A stretch of 64,000 nucleotides of DNA from Leucobacter edaphi (GTDB lineage Bacteria > Actinomycetota > Actinomycetes > Actinomycetales > Microbacteriaceae), in NCBI RefSeq assembly GCF_016522535.1, contig NZ_JAEHOI010000001.1:124001-188000 (forward strand). Reading direction: 5' to 3'. Positions within the stretch are counted from its first letter, which is position 1; every line of letters begins with the position of its first letter. Below the pieces are notes generated by a model. That model saw only the letters and a program-made list of their open reading frames with translations. It searched no databases and was not told where the DNA came from. The position numbers and the translations under genes were made by a program. Below, piece by piece: positions 1 through 8,039 of the stretch.

Positions 1-192
1 TACCAATCAATCCTACTGGTGGGGCTTGCCTCGGGTAGAAGGGTGGACTCGGCCAGTTCTTCCATGGAAGGCCGGTGAGCCACTCCGAGAGTTTCACAAA
101 AAAGAAAACCACTCCCGCACTGTTCCGCCGTCTGCTGCGGGCGGCCTCGCCTCCCGCTGCTCCTTGCTCCTACTCCTTTGATTGGTGGTAAG
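1..192. other. No gene seen; left-edge intergenic sequence
   Basis: I see no credible coding sequence here. The short open frames lack ribosome sites and the codon bias of the neighbours. There is an A-rich patch near 100-108, a pyrimidine-rich stretch around 140-180, and a weak inverted repeat (CGGCC 50-54 with GGCCG 70-74 around the palindrome CTTCCATGGAAG at 59-70). It leads directly into the hairpin-rich block that follows. Confidence 0.5.
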
Positions 193-681
193 CCAGCAGA
201 TCATTCTGCTGGGTGAGGCTGCTGAGTGAAGGTGCCAGTCTCTGATGGCAGCTTCCAGCACTCATCGTGCTGTGGCAGATGAACTGACCTCGACAGTTGG
301 GAAGGCGTCGAGCGCTCAGTGGAGTGTGCGCACACTCCCGTAGCTCCAACTGGGCGGTGTCGCAGGTGGCTACTCCCCAGAGGTGTTCGCACACCTCTGG
401 CAGCACCAGTGCCTGCCGGCACTGCTGCAGAAAGGCCGTTGGAAGATTGCAGGCAATGCTTCCAGCACCCCTCCTTCCTTGCAGCGCTGCTGACAGCCGT
501 AGACCGCGAGAGCGGGCTACCGGGAGTGCCAGGCGGGTGTTCGGTCACGCCTACCGCCAATGTCGCGGCAAGGAGTGGCGCTATTTTTCGCAGGAGCGTG
601 TTCTAAGGGAACGGGAACTGTCACTGAAGTCGGGATTCGTGTCTTCACAGTGCTGTCGCCGCTCATTTCGATGCTGAGCGG
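193..681. other. Hairpin-rich non-coding block, possible structured RNA
   Basis: About eleven inverted repeats lie in tandem with short linkers. The strongest are 193-212 (8-bp stem, loop TCAT), 321-338 (perfect 18-bp palindrome GGAGTGTGCGCACACTCC), 377-400 (10-bp stem, loop TCGC), 407-424 (7-bp stem, loop TGCC), 440-464 (TGGAAG/CTTCCA with inner ATTGC/GCAAT), 499-520 (GTAG-a-CCGC/GCGG-g-CTAC, loop GAGA) and 659-681 (CCGCTCA/TGAGCGG). Weaker ones are at 256-272, 289-312, 532-558 and 622-652. Open frames across it have no family resemblance. It could be a structured RNA, a cluster of DNA-level palindromes, or the relic of a mobile element. No known RNA family was recognised, and the strand is unknown. 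Confidence 0.45.
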
Positions 682-884
682 AGTGTTGTAGCTGCCTGTC
701 TCAGCGCCGATCTACGTTCTAACGATCGATGATGCGCGCTGGTCGAGTTGGTGCCTGAGAACTGATCCTCAGCGTGATGAGGGGTATGGGGGCTGATTCT
801 TCGACCACGCATCGCTGCCTAGGAGTCGACCTAGCAGTTCTAATAGCAGTACTACATCGCTCGTCTGGCGCTGTGGGGGTCGAC

Positions 885-1344
885 TCAGGCCGGAATCTCT
901 AGATGAAGGAGCGGATGGGGGCGGCCATCGCCGTCGAGTTCGCTCTTGCCTACCTGCACGAAACCTTGACGAAGGTAGAAGCCAAGCGCTCCCGTGTTCT
1001 GTTCGTTGACATCGACCTTGGTCACACCGTGCCGCGCGATGACCTCGTCGAGCAGCGCGGTACCAATCGCCATTGCCACGGGCGAAGCCTGAGACGAAGA
1101 GCATTTCGAGTGACCCCTCGGAGACTCCGGCGAAGCCCACCGGTCCATCATTGGTATCGGCAACAAGTATCGATACGGCCGGAAAATACGCGGAGATCAG
1201 ACTGGCTTCGATGCGCTCGAAATCAGACTCATCGAGAAAGTCATGGGTTGCGCGCACGGCGCTGCGCCAGATTTCTACGAGCTCCGGATACTCTGTCGAG
1301 TCGTTCGATGGGCGGATGAAGAATCGAGGAGACGGATCGTTCAC
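885..1344 (-). pseudogene. GNAT N-acetyltransferase, frameshifted
   Basis: Two overlapping minus-strand frames each hold half of a GNAT acetyltransferase. The N-terminal half (start 1344) runs through a GFAGVSEGSLEMLFV core to about position 1080. The C-terminal half continues one frame over with IGTALLDEVIARHG (acetyl-CoA-binding loop), NEQNTGALGFYLRQGF and a DGDGRPHPLLHLEIPA end, stopping at 885. Joined, they give about 153 residues, a normal GNAT length. A single extra base near 1074-1080, within the segment coding ARGNG, would explain the break. It is either a decayed gene or an assembly error. The substrate cannot be inferred. Confidence 0.75.
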
Positions 1345-1365
1345 CGATCAATCATCGCATCGCTC

Positions 1366-2418
1366 TCATAAGATCGCGTATCCCTCGACTGGGCCTTCGG
1401 TGTTGGGCCTCCACCCAAGAGCGGGAGCCACATACTCGGCGAACGACTGCAGCACGTGCAGGTTGTATTCGGGGCCGAGCTGGTTCGGGATCGTGAGCAT
1501 GAGGGTGTCGGCGGCCATGACGGCCTCGTCGGCCTTCAGCTGCTCAATCAGGCGATCCGGGGTGTCGGCGTAGGTCTTCCCGAAGGTGGAGCGCATGCCG
1601 TCGATGATCCCGATCTGGTCCATCGATTCGCCGGAGCGCAGCCCGAAGTACGCCTGGTCCTCCTCCGTGATCAGGGGGAACACGCTGCGGCTCACGGAGA
1701 CTCGCGGGCTGCCGGTGTGCCCGGCCTCCTTGTAGGAGGCGCGGAAGGCGTCGATCTGCTTGCGCTGCAGGATGTGCAGCGGCTCGCCGGTGGCCTCGGT
1801 GAGGAGGGTTGAACTCATCAGGTTGAGTCCCTGCTTGCCGACCTGCTCGGCGGAGGCGAGCGACCCGGCGCCCCACCAGATGTGGTCGCGCAGCGTGCTG
1901 GAGCGCGGTTCGATCGCGAGGTATCCGGGAGGCGCCATGTGCGGGTCGGCCTCGGCGAGACCCTCGCCGTCGATTGCCCGCAGGAACAGGTCGAACTTGT
2001 CGCGCGCGAGGTCGGCGCCGCGGGGGTCCTCGGAGCCCGTGTAGCCGAAGGTCTCGTAGCCGCGAACGGCGGTCTCGGGGGATCCCCGGCTCACGCCGAG
2101 GGCGAGTCGGCCGTCGGAGATGAGGTCGAGCGCGGCAGCTTCTTCTGCCAGGTAGAGGGGGTTTTCGTAGCGCATGTCGACGACGCCGGTGCCCACCTCG
2201 ATGCGCTTCGTGCGCGCCGCCATGGCGGTGAGGAGGGGGATCGGCGACGCGGCCTGGCGCGCGAAGTGGTGGACGCGCACGTAGGCGCCGTTGACGCCGA
2301 TCTCGTCGGCGCCCTCCGCGAGCTCGATGGTCTGCTTGAGCATGTCGCCCGCGGTGCGAACGCGGGTGCCGGGAACGGCTCCGTAGTGTCCGAAGGAAAG
2401 GAATCCAAAAGCTCTCAT
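1366..2418 (-). CDS. LLM-class flavin-dependent oxidoreductase
   Basis: A 350-residue protein of the bacterial luciferase-like monooxygenase superfamily, which uses reduced flavin (FMNH2 or F420H2) on diverse small substrates in the cytosol. Typical segments are the N-terminal beta strand RAFGFLSFG, the HHFARQAASPIPLLTAMAA region, the RIEVGTGVVDMRYENPLYLAEEAA core, and LISDGRLALGVSRGSPE at the flavin-phosphate site. Length is normal. Its start faces the TetR gene at 2544 across 125 bp containing an inverted repeat, so the TetR protein may control it. The substrate is unknown. The ribosome site is weak, so the exact start is less certain than the family. Confidence 0.88.
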   Translation of the reverse strand: MRAFGFLSFGHYGAVPGTRVRTAGDMLKQTIELAEGADEIGVNGAYVRVHHFARQAASPIPLLTAMAARTKRIEVGTGVVDMRYENPLYLAEEAAALDLISDGRLALGVSRGSPETAVRGYETFGYTGSEDPRGADLARDKFDLFLRAIDGEGLAEADPHMAPPGYLAIEPRSSTLRDHIWWGAGSLASAEQVGKQGLNLMSSTLLTEATGEPLHILQRKQIDAFRASYKEAGHTGSPRVSVSRSVFPLITEEDQAYFGLRSGESMDQIGIIDGMRSTFGKTYADTPDRLIEQLKADEAVMAADTLMLTIPNQLGPEYNLHVLQSFAEYVAPALGWRPNTEGPVEGYAIL

Positions 2419-2505
2419 GATCAGTCAAACGCCCCGATCCGATTTATATTCCTGCGCATGCAAGTGGATTTGGCGGGGCAAGACGTGACGGATCCGGCTT
2501 TCATG

Positions 2506-2521
2506 GGTAGACTGATCTACC
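2506..2521. promoter_or_regulatory. Inverted repeat, candidate TetR operator
   Basis: GGTAGA-ctga-TCTACC, perfect 6-bp arms, lies 22 bp upstream of the TetR start and within the divergent promoter region shared with the monooxygenase. Assignment to the adjacent TetR protein is inference from position. Confidence 0.45.
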
Positions 2522-2543
2522 TAATAACACGAGGGAGTCCCCG

Positions 2544-3110
2544 ATGGCACGAGTATCCGCCCGCGACCGCCTGCTCGCCGCCGCCGAGCGGCGCTTCTAC
2601 AGCGACGGCGTGAATGCGACCGGGATCGATGCGATCACCGCCGAGGCCGGCGTCGCCAAGATGAGCCTGTACAACAACTTCGCCTCGAAGGCGGACCTCG
2701 TGAGTGCCTATATCGAGCACAGGCACACCGAGTGGCTCGCCCTGCTCGACGCGCGCACGGCGCTCGCCGCAAACGATCGCGACCGCGTCCTCGCCGTGTT
2801 CGACGCCTATCTCGACCACGCCAACGACGACTATCCGAACGGCTTCCGCGGCTGCGGTCTGCTGAACGCTGCGGCCGAGTTCCCCGCGGGAGATCCCGGT
2901 CGTGCGGCGGTTCGCGCGCACAAGGAAGAGGTTGAGCGGATCCTGATCGAGCGGATCGCCCCGATCGCCGGTCCGGCTGCTGCGCCGGGTCTCGCGGAGC
3001 ACTTTAGCTTCCTCCTCGAGGGCGCCGTCGCCCGCGCGGGGCTCGCGGGCTCGCCCGATCTGCTCCTGCGGGCGCGCGGGATCGCGGAGCGCATGCTGGA
3101 GGTGGTGTGA
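2544..3110 (+). CDS. TetR-family transcriptional regulator
   Basis: A 188-residue TetR/AcrR repressor. The N-terminal helix-turn-helix spans about residues 5-50, with ARDRLLAAAERRFYSDGVNATGIDAI followed by AGVAKMSLYNNFASKADLV, the classic recognition-helix block. The C-terminal ligand domain contains a CGLLNAAAEFP segment like that of YcdC/LmrA-type TetR proteins. Its stop codon overlaps the GTG start of the EamA transporter (GTGA at 3107-3110), so the two are co-transcribed. It likely represses itself, the exporter and perhaps the divergent monooxygenase through the inverted repeat at 2506-2521. The ligand is unknown. Confidence 0.9.
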   Translation: MARVSARDRLLAAAERRFYSDGVNATGIDAITAEAGVAKMSLYNNFASKADLVSAYIEHRHTEWLALLDARTALAANDRDRVLAVFDAYLDHANDDYPNGFRGCGLLNAAAEFPAGDPGRAAVRAHKEEVERILIERIAPIAGPAAAPGLAEHFSFLLEGAVARAGLAGSPDLLLRARGIAERMLEVV

Positions 3111-4195
3111 GCGCCGCATCGCGGCCCGCTGCGCGCCGCGACCTGCCCGTGCCCGCTGCCGAGTCAGCGTCCGCCGCCCTGTCCGCGCCCGCCAACGTAC
3201 TCGCACCCGCGGACGTTCCAGCGCCCCGCGGCACGCCCTCGCCCCGCGCCGGCGTCCTCGCGATCCTGATCGCCTGCCTGCTCTGGGGCACGACGGGCAC
3301 GGCGGCGACGTTCGCCCCGGAGGTCGGGCCGCTCGCGATCGGGGCCGCAGCGCTCGGCATCGGCGGACTGCTGCAGGCGGCGATCGCGATCCCCGCGCTG
3401 CGCCGTGAGCGGGGCAGCCTCCGCGCCAGAGCTGGCACCGTGGTGGCGGGCGCGATCGGCGTCGCCGCCTATCCGCTCGCGTTCTACAGTTCGATGCACC
3501 TGGCGGGCGTCGCGATCGGCACGGTCGTGTCACTGGGCTCAGCGCCGATCGCGTCGGGCCTCCTGGAGGGAGTGCTCGAGGGGCGCAGGCCGGGGCGCTC
3601 GTGGCTGCTCGCAGCTGCGCTCGGCATCGGGGGATGCGCGCTGCTCTGCGGGGCGAAGCTCGCTGACGAGCCGGCCGAGGCCGGCGGCGTCGTGTCCGGG
3701 GTGCTGCTGGGTCTGCTCGCTGGCGCGTCGTACGCGCTCTACTCGTGGAGCGCGGCCCGGCTTATGGGGCAGGGGGTGAGTCGTGCGGCGGCGATGGGGG
3801 CCGTGTTCGGTGGCGGGGGCGCGCTCCTCATGCCGGTGCTTCTCGCGACGGGGGCCCCGCTGCTCGCGTCCCCGCAGGCGTTCGCGGTGGGGGCGTACAT
3901 GGCGATCGTGACGATGTTCATTGGATACCTCCTGTTCGGTTTCGGGCTGACCCGGGTGAGCGCGAGCACCGCGACGACGCTGACGCTCGTCGAGCCCGCG
4001 ATCGCGGCCGTGCTCGCGGTGCTGGTGGTGGGGGAGCGGCTGCTCCCGATCTCGTGGCTCGGCATGGCCGGGATCGCTGCCTCGCTCCTCGTGCTCGTGC
4101 TGACCCCCGCCCCGAGGACGCCCGCCGCGGCCGTGGCGCCCGCTGGCCCCACGGTCCCGCTGGCCTCCGCGACGCCCGGTACCACGGGACCATGA
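3107..4195 (+). CDS. EamA/DMT-superfamily transporter
   Basis: A 362-residue drug/metabolite transporter with about ten hydrophobic segments in two EamA repeats (roughly residues 45-185 and 200-335). Diagnostic pieces are LIACLLWGTTGTAATFAPE near the start of repeat one and TRVSASTATTLTLVEPAIAAVLAVLVVGE in repeat two. The alanine/proline-rich ends are probably disordered. The GTG start overlaps the TetR stop, and no better-placed start is visible. It probably exports the compound sensed by the upstream TetR protein. DMT substrates (amino acids, drugs, metabolites) cannot be told from sequence. Confidence 0.9.
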   Translation: MSAASRPAARRDLPVPAAESASAALSAPANVLAPADVPAPRGTPSPRAGVLAILIACLLWGTTGTAATFAPEVGPLAIGAAALGIGGLLQAAIAIPALRRERGSLRARAGTVVAGAIGVAAYPLAFYSSMHLAGVAIGTVVSLGSAPIASGLLEGVLEGRRPGRSWLLAAALGIGGCALLCGAKLADEPAEAGGVVSGVLLGLLAGASYALYSWSAARLMGQGVSRAAAMGAVFGGGGALLMPVLLATGAPLLASPQAFAVGAYMAIVTMFIGYLLFGFGLTRVSASTATTLTLVEPAIAAVLAVLVVGERLLPISWLGMAGIAASLLVLVLTPAPRTPAAAVAPAGPTVPLASATPGTTGP

Positions 4196-4249
4196 TCCGG
4201 GTACCCAAGGAGGATTCAATTCCACCGGATCAGCCGTAATTTCGGTGGC

Positions 4250-5065
4250 ATGGATATTCAGCCGAGCGAAATGGGCCTGGTCGCGCGGGTCGCACATCTG
4301 AGCAAGCGATACGGAGCCGGCGACCACGGGGTCGTCGCGCTGGACGACGTCTCCGTCGGCATCCGCCGCGGGCAGTTCACCGCGATCATGGGGCCGTCGG
4401 GATCCGGGAAGTCCACGCTCATGCACATCATGGCCGGGCTCGACACCCCGAGCGACGGCCGGGCCTGGATCGGCGACGACGAGATCACGGGGCTGGGGGA
4501 TGTGCAGCTCACGCGGATCCGCCGCCGCCTCGGCTTCGTGTTCCAGGCCTTCAACCTCGTCCCGACGCTCGACGTGCGCGGCAACATCCTGCTGCCGTTC
4601 GAACTCGGGGGCGTGCGGCCCACCGCGGAGGATGAGCGCAGGATCGACGACGTGATCGCGGCCCTCGGCCTCAGCGAGCGCGTGTCCCACCGGCCGCACG
4701 AGCTGTCCGGCGGCCAGCAGCAGCGCGTCGCCATCGCACGCGCGCTCGCGAGCAATCCGTCCGTGATCTTCGCCGACGAGCCGACCGGCGCCCTCGACAC
4801 CCGCACGGGCCGCGAGGTGCTCCGGCTCCTCCGCTCCGCGGTCGACTCCTCCGGGCAGTCGATCGCGATGGTCACGCACGATCCGGTCGCCGCGAGTCAC
4901 GCTGATCGAATCCTCTTCCTCGCGGACGGCAGGATCGTGGCCGATCAGGGCGCGATGACCGCCGAGCAGATCTCCGCAGCGATGCTGCGCCTCGAATCGG
5001 GGGCGGCGGCCGGCGCGGCGGCCAGCGCGGCAGCGCGCCCGGTTTCGACGGGAGCGCACGCATGA
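4250..5065 (+). CDS. ABC transporter ATP-binding protein (MacB/LolD type)
   Basis: A 271-residue ATPase with Walker [10 protein letters not shown] at residues 48-56, Q-loop [14 protein letters not shown], signature [15 protein letters not shown] from residue 152, Walker [13 protein letters not shown] and switch histidine MVTHDP. The EPTGALD form and the FtsX-type partner place it in the MacB/LolD exporter group, which moves peptides, lipoproteins or drugs, or works mechanically. The C-terminal Ala-rich tail is extra. The stop overlaps the permease ATG (ATGA at 5062-5065). A strong AAGGAGG at 4207-4213 lies too far upstream to serve the ATG at 4250. A weaker GGTGG directly precedes the chosen start. 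Confidence 0.92.
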   Translation: MDIQPSEMGLVARVAHLSKRYGAGDHGVVALDDVSVGIRRGQFTAIMGPSGSGKSTLMHIMAGLDTPSDGRAWIGDDEITGLGDVQLTRIRRRLGFVFQAFNLVPTLDVRGNILLPFELGGVRPTAEDERRIDDVIAALGLSERVSHRPHELSGGQQQRVAIARALASNPSVIFADEPTGALDTRTGREVLRLLRSAVDSSGQSIAMVTHDPVAASHADRILFLADGRIVADQGAMTAEQISAAMLRLESGAAAGAAASAAARPVSTGAHA

Positions 5066-6444
5066 CCGGCGCGGCGCGCGACCACGGCGCGACGATCGTC
5101 GTCTCCGCGCTCGCGAGCGCGTTCTCGGTGGCGCTGATCCTGCTCACGAGCGTGATGTCGGCGGCGATGGACGCACAGGGCCTCGAGGGCGGTACCTTCC
5201 GCGTGCTCCTGCTCATCGTCTCCGGCCTGTTCATCCTGATCGCGCTGTATGTCGGCGCGATCGTCACCGCGAACACCTTCGCGACCGTGATCGCGGGAAG
5301 AACGAGGCAGATCGCGCTGCTCCGCCTCCTCGGCGCCACCTCCTCGAAGGTGCGCGCCAGGGTGGCAATCGAGGGACTGTTCGCGGGCGCCGTCGGCGCG
5401 ACGATCGGCCTCGTCATCGCGGTCGGCCTCGTCGCGTTCGTCGCGCTCGCCGGCCCCGGCTTCGGCTGGTTGCCGCGGGGAGAATACCCCCTCTTCGACC
5501 CGCTCGCACTGGTCGCCGTCGTTGTCGTCGTGGCGACGACGTGGATCGCCGCCTGGTCGGGTTCACGGCGCGTCGCCGGCGTCTCGCCGATCGCGGCCAC
5601 CGGCGCAGCGGTCGAGCAGAACCAGGAAGAAAGCCGGTCCCGGCGCAGCCGCTCCGTGTGGGCGCTCATCCTCATGATCCTCGGCGCCGCGATCCTCGCG
5701 GTGGGCGTGTACCTCGGAATGGTCACGGCGCTCGGGCTCGTTGTCGCCTTCTTCGGCGGGCTCATCTCCTTCACGGGTATCGCGATCGGCGCGCACCTCG
5801 TGATGCCCCCGGTGCTCCGCCTCGCAGGCCGGGCGCTCGGGAGCGGACCCGCGACGAGGATCGCCGTCGCCAACGCCGAGCGGTACCCCGAGCGCACCTC
5901 CCGCTCCGCGATCGGGCTCGTGATCGGCGTCACGCTCGTGACCATGTTCTCGGTCGCCCTCGCCACCTACGAGCAGATGACGCTGGCCATCTTCGCGGAC
6001 GAGCCCGACGTCGCCGCCGAATACACGAGCGCTCTCGCCATCACCTCGCTCATCTGCACGGTGCTCGTCGGCTTCTCCGCGGTGATCGCCTCGGTCGGCA
6101 TGGTGAACACGCTGTCGCTCGGCGTGCTGCAGCGCACGCGGGAGCTCGGGCTGCTGCGCACGCTCGGCTTCACGGGCCGTCAGGTGCGCGGCATGGTCGT
6201 GGCGGAGTCCGCGCAGATCACGCTCGCGGCCCTCGGGCTCGGGCTCGTGCTCGGCATCGTCTACGGCTGGGCCGCGGCGCAGTCTCTGCTCGGGGAGCAG
6301 GTCGGCCTCGTGGGCCCGACCATCCCCTGGCCGGTGCTCCTCGGCGTGATTCTGTTCGGGATTGTGCTCGCCATCGGGGCTTCTGTCGCACCCTCCCGAC
6401 GAGCGGTGCGCATCGCTCCCGTCTCGGCTCTCGCCGCCGACTAA
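5062..6444 (+). CDS. FtsX-like ABC transporter permease
   Basis: A 460-residue integral membrane protein with about eight hydrophobic segments arranged as two FtsX-like halves. Each half has a conserved coupling segment: ARTRQIALLRLLGATSSKVR-like in the first (GRTRQIALLRLLGA) and QRTRELGLLRTLGFTGRQVRGM in the second. It forms the membrane part of the exporter with the ATPase encoded immediately upstream (4-bp overlap). Actinobacterial permeases of this type often have an MFP-like extracytoplasmic insert; only a short one is present. The substrate is unknown. A strong terminator follows the stop codon. Confidence 0.9.
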   Translation: MTGAARDHGATIVVSALASAFSVALILLTSVMSAAMDAQGLEGGTFRVLLLIVSGLFILIALYVGAIVTANTFATVIAGRTRQIALLRLLGATSSKVRARVAIEGLFAGAVGATIGLVIAVGLVAFVALAGPGFGWLPRGEYPLFDPLALVAVVVVVATTWIAAWSGSRRVAGVSPIAATGAAVEQNQEESRSRRSRSVWALILMILGAAILAVGVYLGMVTALGLVVAFFGGLISFTGIAIGAHLVMPPVLRLAGRALGSGPATRIAVANAERYPERTSRSAIGLVIGVTLVTMFSVALATYEQMTLAIFADEPDVAAEYTSALAITSLICTVLVGFSAVIASVGMVNTLSLGVLQRTRELGLLRTLGFTGRQVRGMVVAESAQITLAALGLGLVLGIVYGWAAAQSLLGEQVGLVGPTIPWPVLLGVILFGIVLAIGASVAPSRRAVRIAPVSALAAD

Positions 6445-6446
6445 GC

Positions 6447-6495
6447 CACAGGCCTCTCCGGGCGCGCGCTCACCGCGAACCCGGAGAGGCCTGTG
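6447..6495 (+). terminator. Intrinsic terminator after the ABC permease
   Basis: A perfect 16-bp stem, CACAGGCCTCTCCGGG (6447-6462) and its complement (6480-6495), with a 17-nt loop. There is no U tract, as is common in high-GC actinobacteria. Confidence 0.75.
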
Positions 6496-6522
6496 TCGGT
6501 GGCCGGGGCTAGGCTTGGGGGC

Positions 6523-8037
6523 ATGAGCGTTGTGATTGACCCCGCATTCGATCCCGTCCCCTCCCTCTCCCGCACCGTCGACGTCACGGTCGTTCCGGTC
6601 GCGGCCGTCGACGAGGCGCCCGCGCGCGCCTGCTTCGTCGCCGCCGAGGGCGATCTCCCCGCCTGCGACTGCGTCGCGGGCGCCAGCCGCGAGGCACTCG
6701 CCGCGGCCGGCTTCACCGGCGCGAAGGGTCAGACCCTGGTGCTCCCTGGCACTCAGCTCCGCGTCCTCGTCGGTGTCGGTGCCGGGATCGCTACGGCGGC
6801 CGAGCTGCGCGACGCCGTTGCGGCGTTCGCGCGCGCGGCCCGCGAGGTCGCGAGCCTCGCAGTGGACCTCACCGCGGCCCCCGAGGTCCCGGTCGCAGAC
6901 GCGGCGATCGCGGCGACCGAGGGCGCGCTCCTCGCCCGCTACCGCTTTGACGCGCTGAAGGGCGATCCGAAGACCGTCGAGCTCGAGCAGCTCGCGCTCG
7001 GCGCGGGCGAGTCCGACACGGAGGCCGCGCAGGCCGGCGTCGACCGCGGTCTGATCCTCGCCCGCACCGCGATGGTCGCCCGAGATCTCGCGAACACCCC
7101 GCCGCGCCACCTCAGCGCGGAGAAGTTCGCCACGGTCATCGAGGAGCTCGCGCCGCGGTTCGGCCTCGAGACCGAGGTCTTCGACCGCGAGGCGCTCATG
7201 GAGCTCGGCACCGGCGGCCTGCTCGGCGTCAACGCTGGCAGCGTCGAGGAGCCCCGCATGATCAAGCTCTCGTACCGTCCTGCGGATGAGGAGGGCCACC
7301 TCGCCCTGATCGGCAAGGGCATCATGTACGACTCGGGCGGCATCAGCCTGAAGCCGTCCAACGCCATGCACGCCGCGATGAAGTTCGACATGATGGGCGC
7401 CGCCGCCGTCTTCGCCTCGATGACCGCGCTCCGCGACCTCGGCGTCGACACGGCCGTCACCGGCTGGCTCATGTGCACCGACAACATGCCCTCCGGCAGC
7501 GCAACGAAGCTCGGCGACGTGCTCACGATGCGCGGCGGCAAGACCGTCGAGGTGAAGAACACCGACGCGGAGGGCCGCCTCGTCATGGCCGACGGCCTCG
7601 TCCTCGCGACCGAGGAGGAGCGGCGCCCCGACGCGATCGTCGACATCGCGACGCTCACCGGCGCGGCCATGATGGCCCTCGGCACCCGCACCGCAGCCAT
7701 GCTCGCCAACGACGACTCGGTGGCGGAGCAGCTCCAGGCCGCAGCCGACAAGACGGACGAGAACATCTGGCGCTTCCCGCTCGACCACCGCTACCGCGAC
7801 CAGCTCAAGTCGAACGTCGCCGACCTCTCCAACATCGGCGGGCAGTACGCCGGCGTGATCCTCGCGGCGCTGTTCCTCAACGAGTTCGTCGACGGCACCC
7901 CGTGGGGTCACCTCGACATCGCGGGCACCATGCAGGCCGAGAGCGACGACCTGTGGCGCTCCGTCGGCTCGACGGGCTTCGGCGCGCGACTCCTCGCGGA
8001 GTTCGCCGCCGACTTCGAGGCACCCGCGGGGGAGTGA
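6523..8037 (+). CDS. pepA: Leucyl aminopeptidase (M17)
   Basis: A 504-residue cytosolic M17 aminopeptidase that removes N-terminal residues from peptides, using two divalent metals in a hexamer. The metal and catalytic block is clear: GKGIMYDSGGISLKP (Lys265, Asp270), KFDMMGAAAV, and the family signature NTDAEGRL with the catalytic Arg. Domain order is the N-terminal macro-like domain (1-170), then the catalytic domain. I chose the ATG at 6523 rather than an upstream GTG because the family N-terminus fits and a TAGGCT -10-like box lies at 6510-6515, which suggests a very short or absent leader. The M18 peptidase follows 2 bp later. Confidence 0.95.
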   Translation: MSVVIDPAFDPVPSLSRTVDVTVVPVAAVDEAPARACFVAAEGDLPACDCVAGASREALAAAGFTGAKGQTLVLPGTQLRVLVGVGAGIATAAELRDAVAAFARAAREVASLAVDLTAAPEVPVADAAIAATEGALLARYRFDALKGDPKTVELEQLALGAGESDTEAAQAGVDRGLILARTAMVARDLANTPPRHLSAEKFATVIEELAPRFGLETEVFDREALMELGTGGLLGVNAGSVEEPRMIKLSYRPADEEGHLALIGKGIMYDSGGISLKPSNAMHAAMKFDMMGAAAVFASMTALRDLGVDTAVTGWLMCTDNMPSGSATKLGDVLTMRGGKTVEVKNTDAEGRLVMADGLVLATEEERRPDAIVDIATLTGAAMMALGTRTAAMLANDDSVAEQLQAAADKTDENIWRFPLDHRYRDQLKSNVADLSNIGGQYAGVILAALFLNEFVDGTPWGHLDIAGTMQAESDDLWRSVGSTGFGARLLAEFAADFEAPAGE

Positions 8038-8039
8038 CC

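Noticed and set aside
297-677. Short plus- and minus-strand open frames in the left edge region
   Set aside because: They run through a chain of palindromes, with no ribosome site, no codon bias and no recognisable fold; the palindromes explain the Ser/Arg/Cys-rich translations.
5563-7911. A 782-codon minus-strand open frame
   Set aside because: Antisense of the ABC permease and pepA, which carry complete family motifs.
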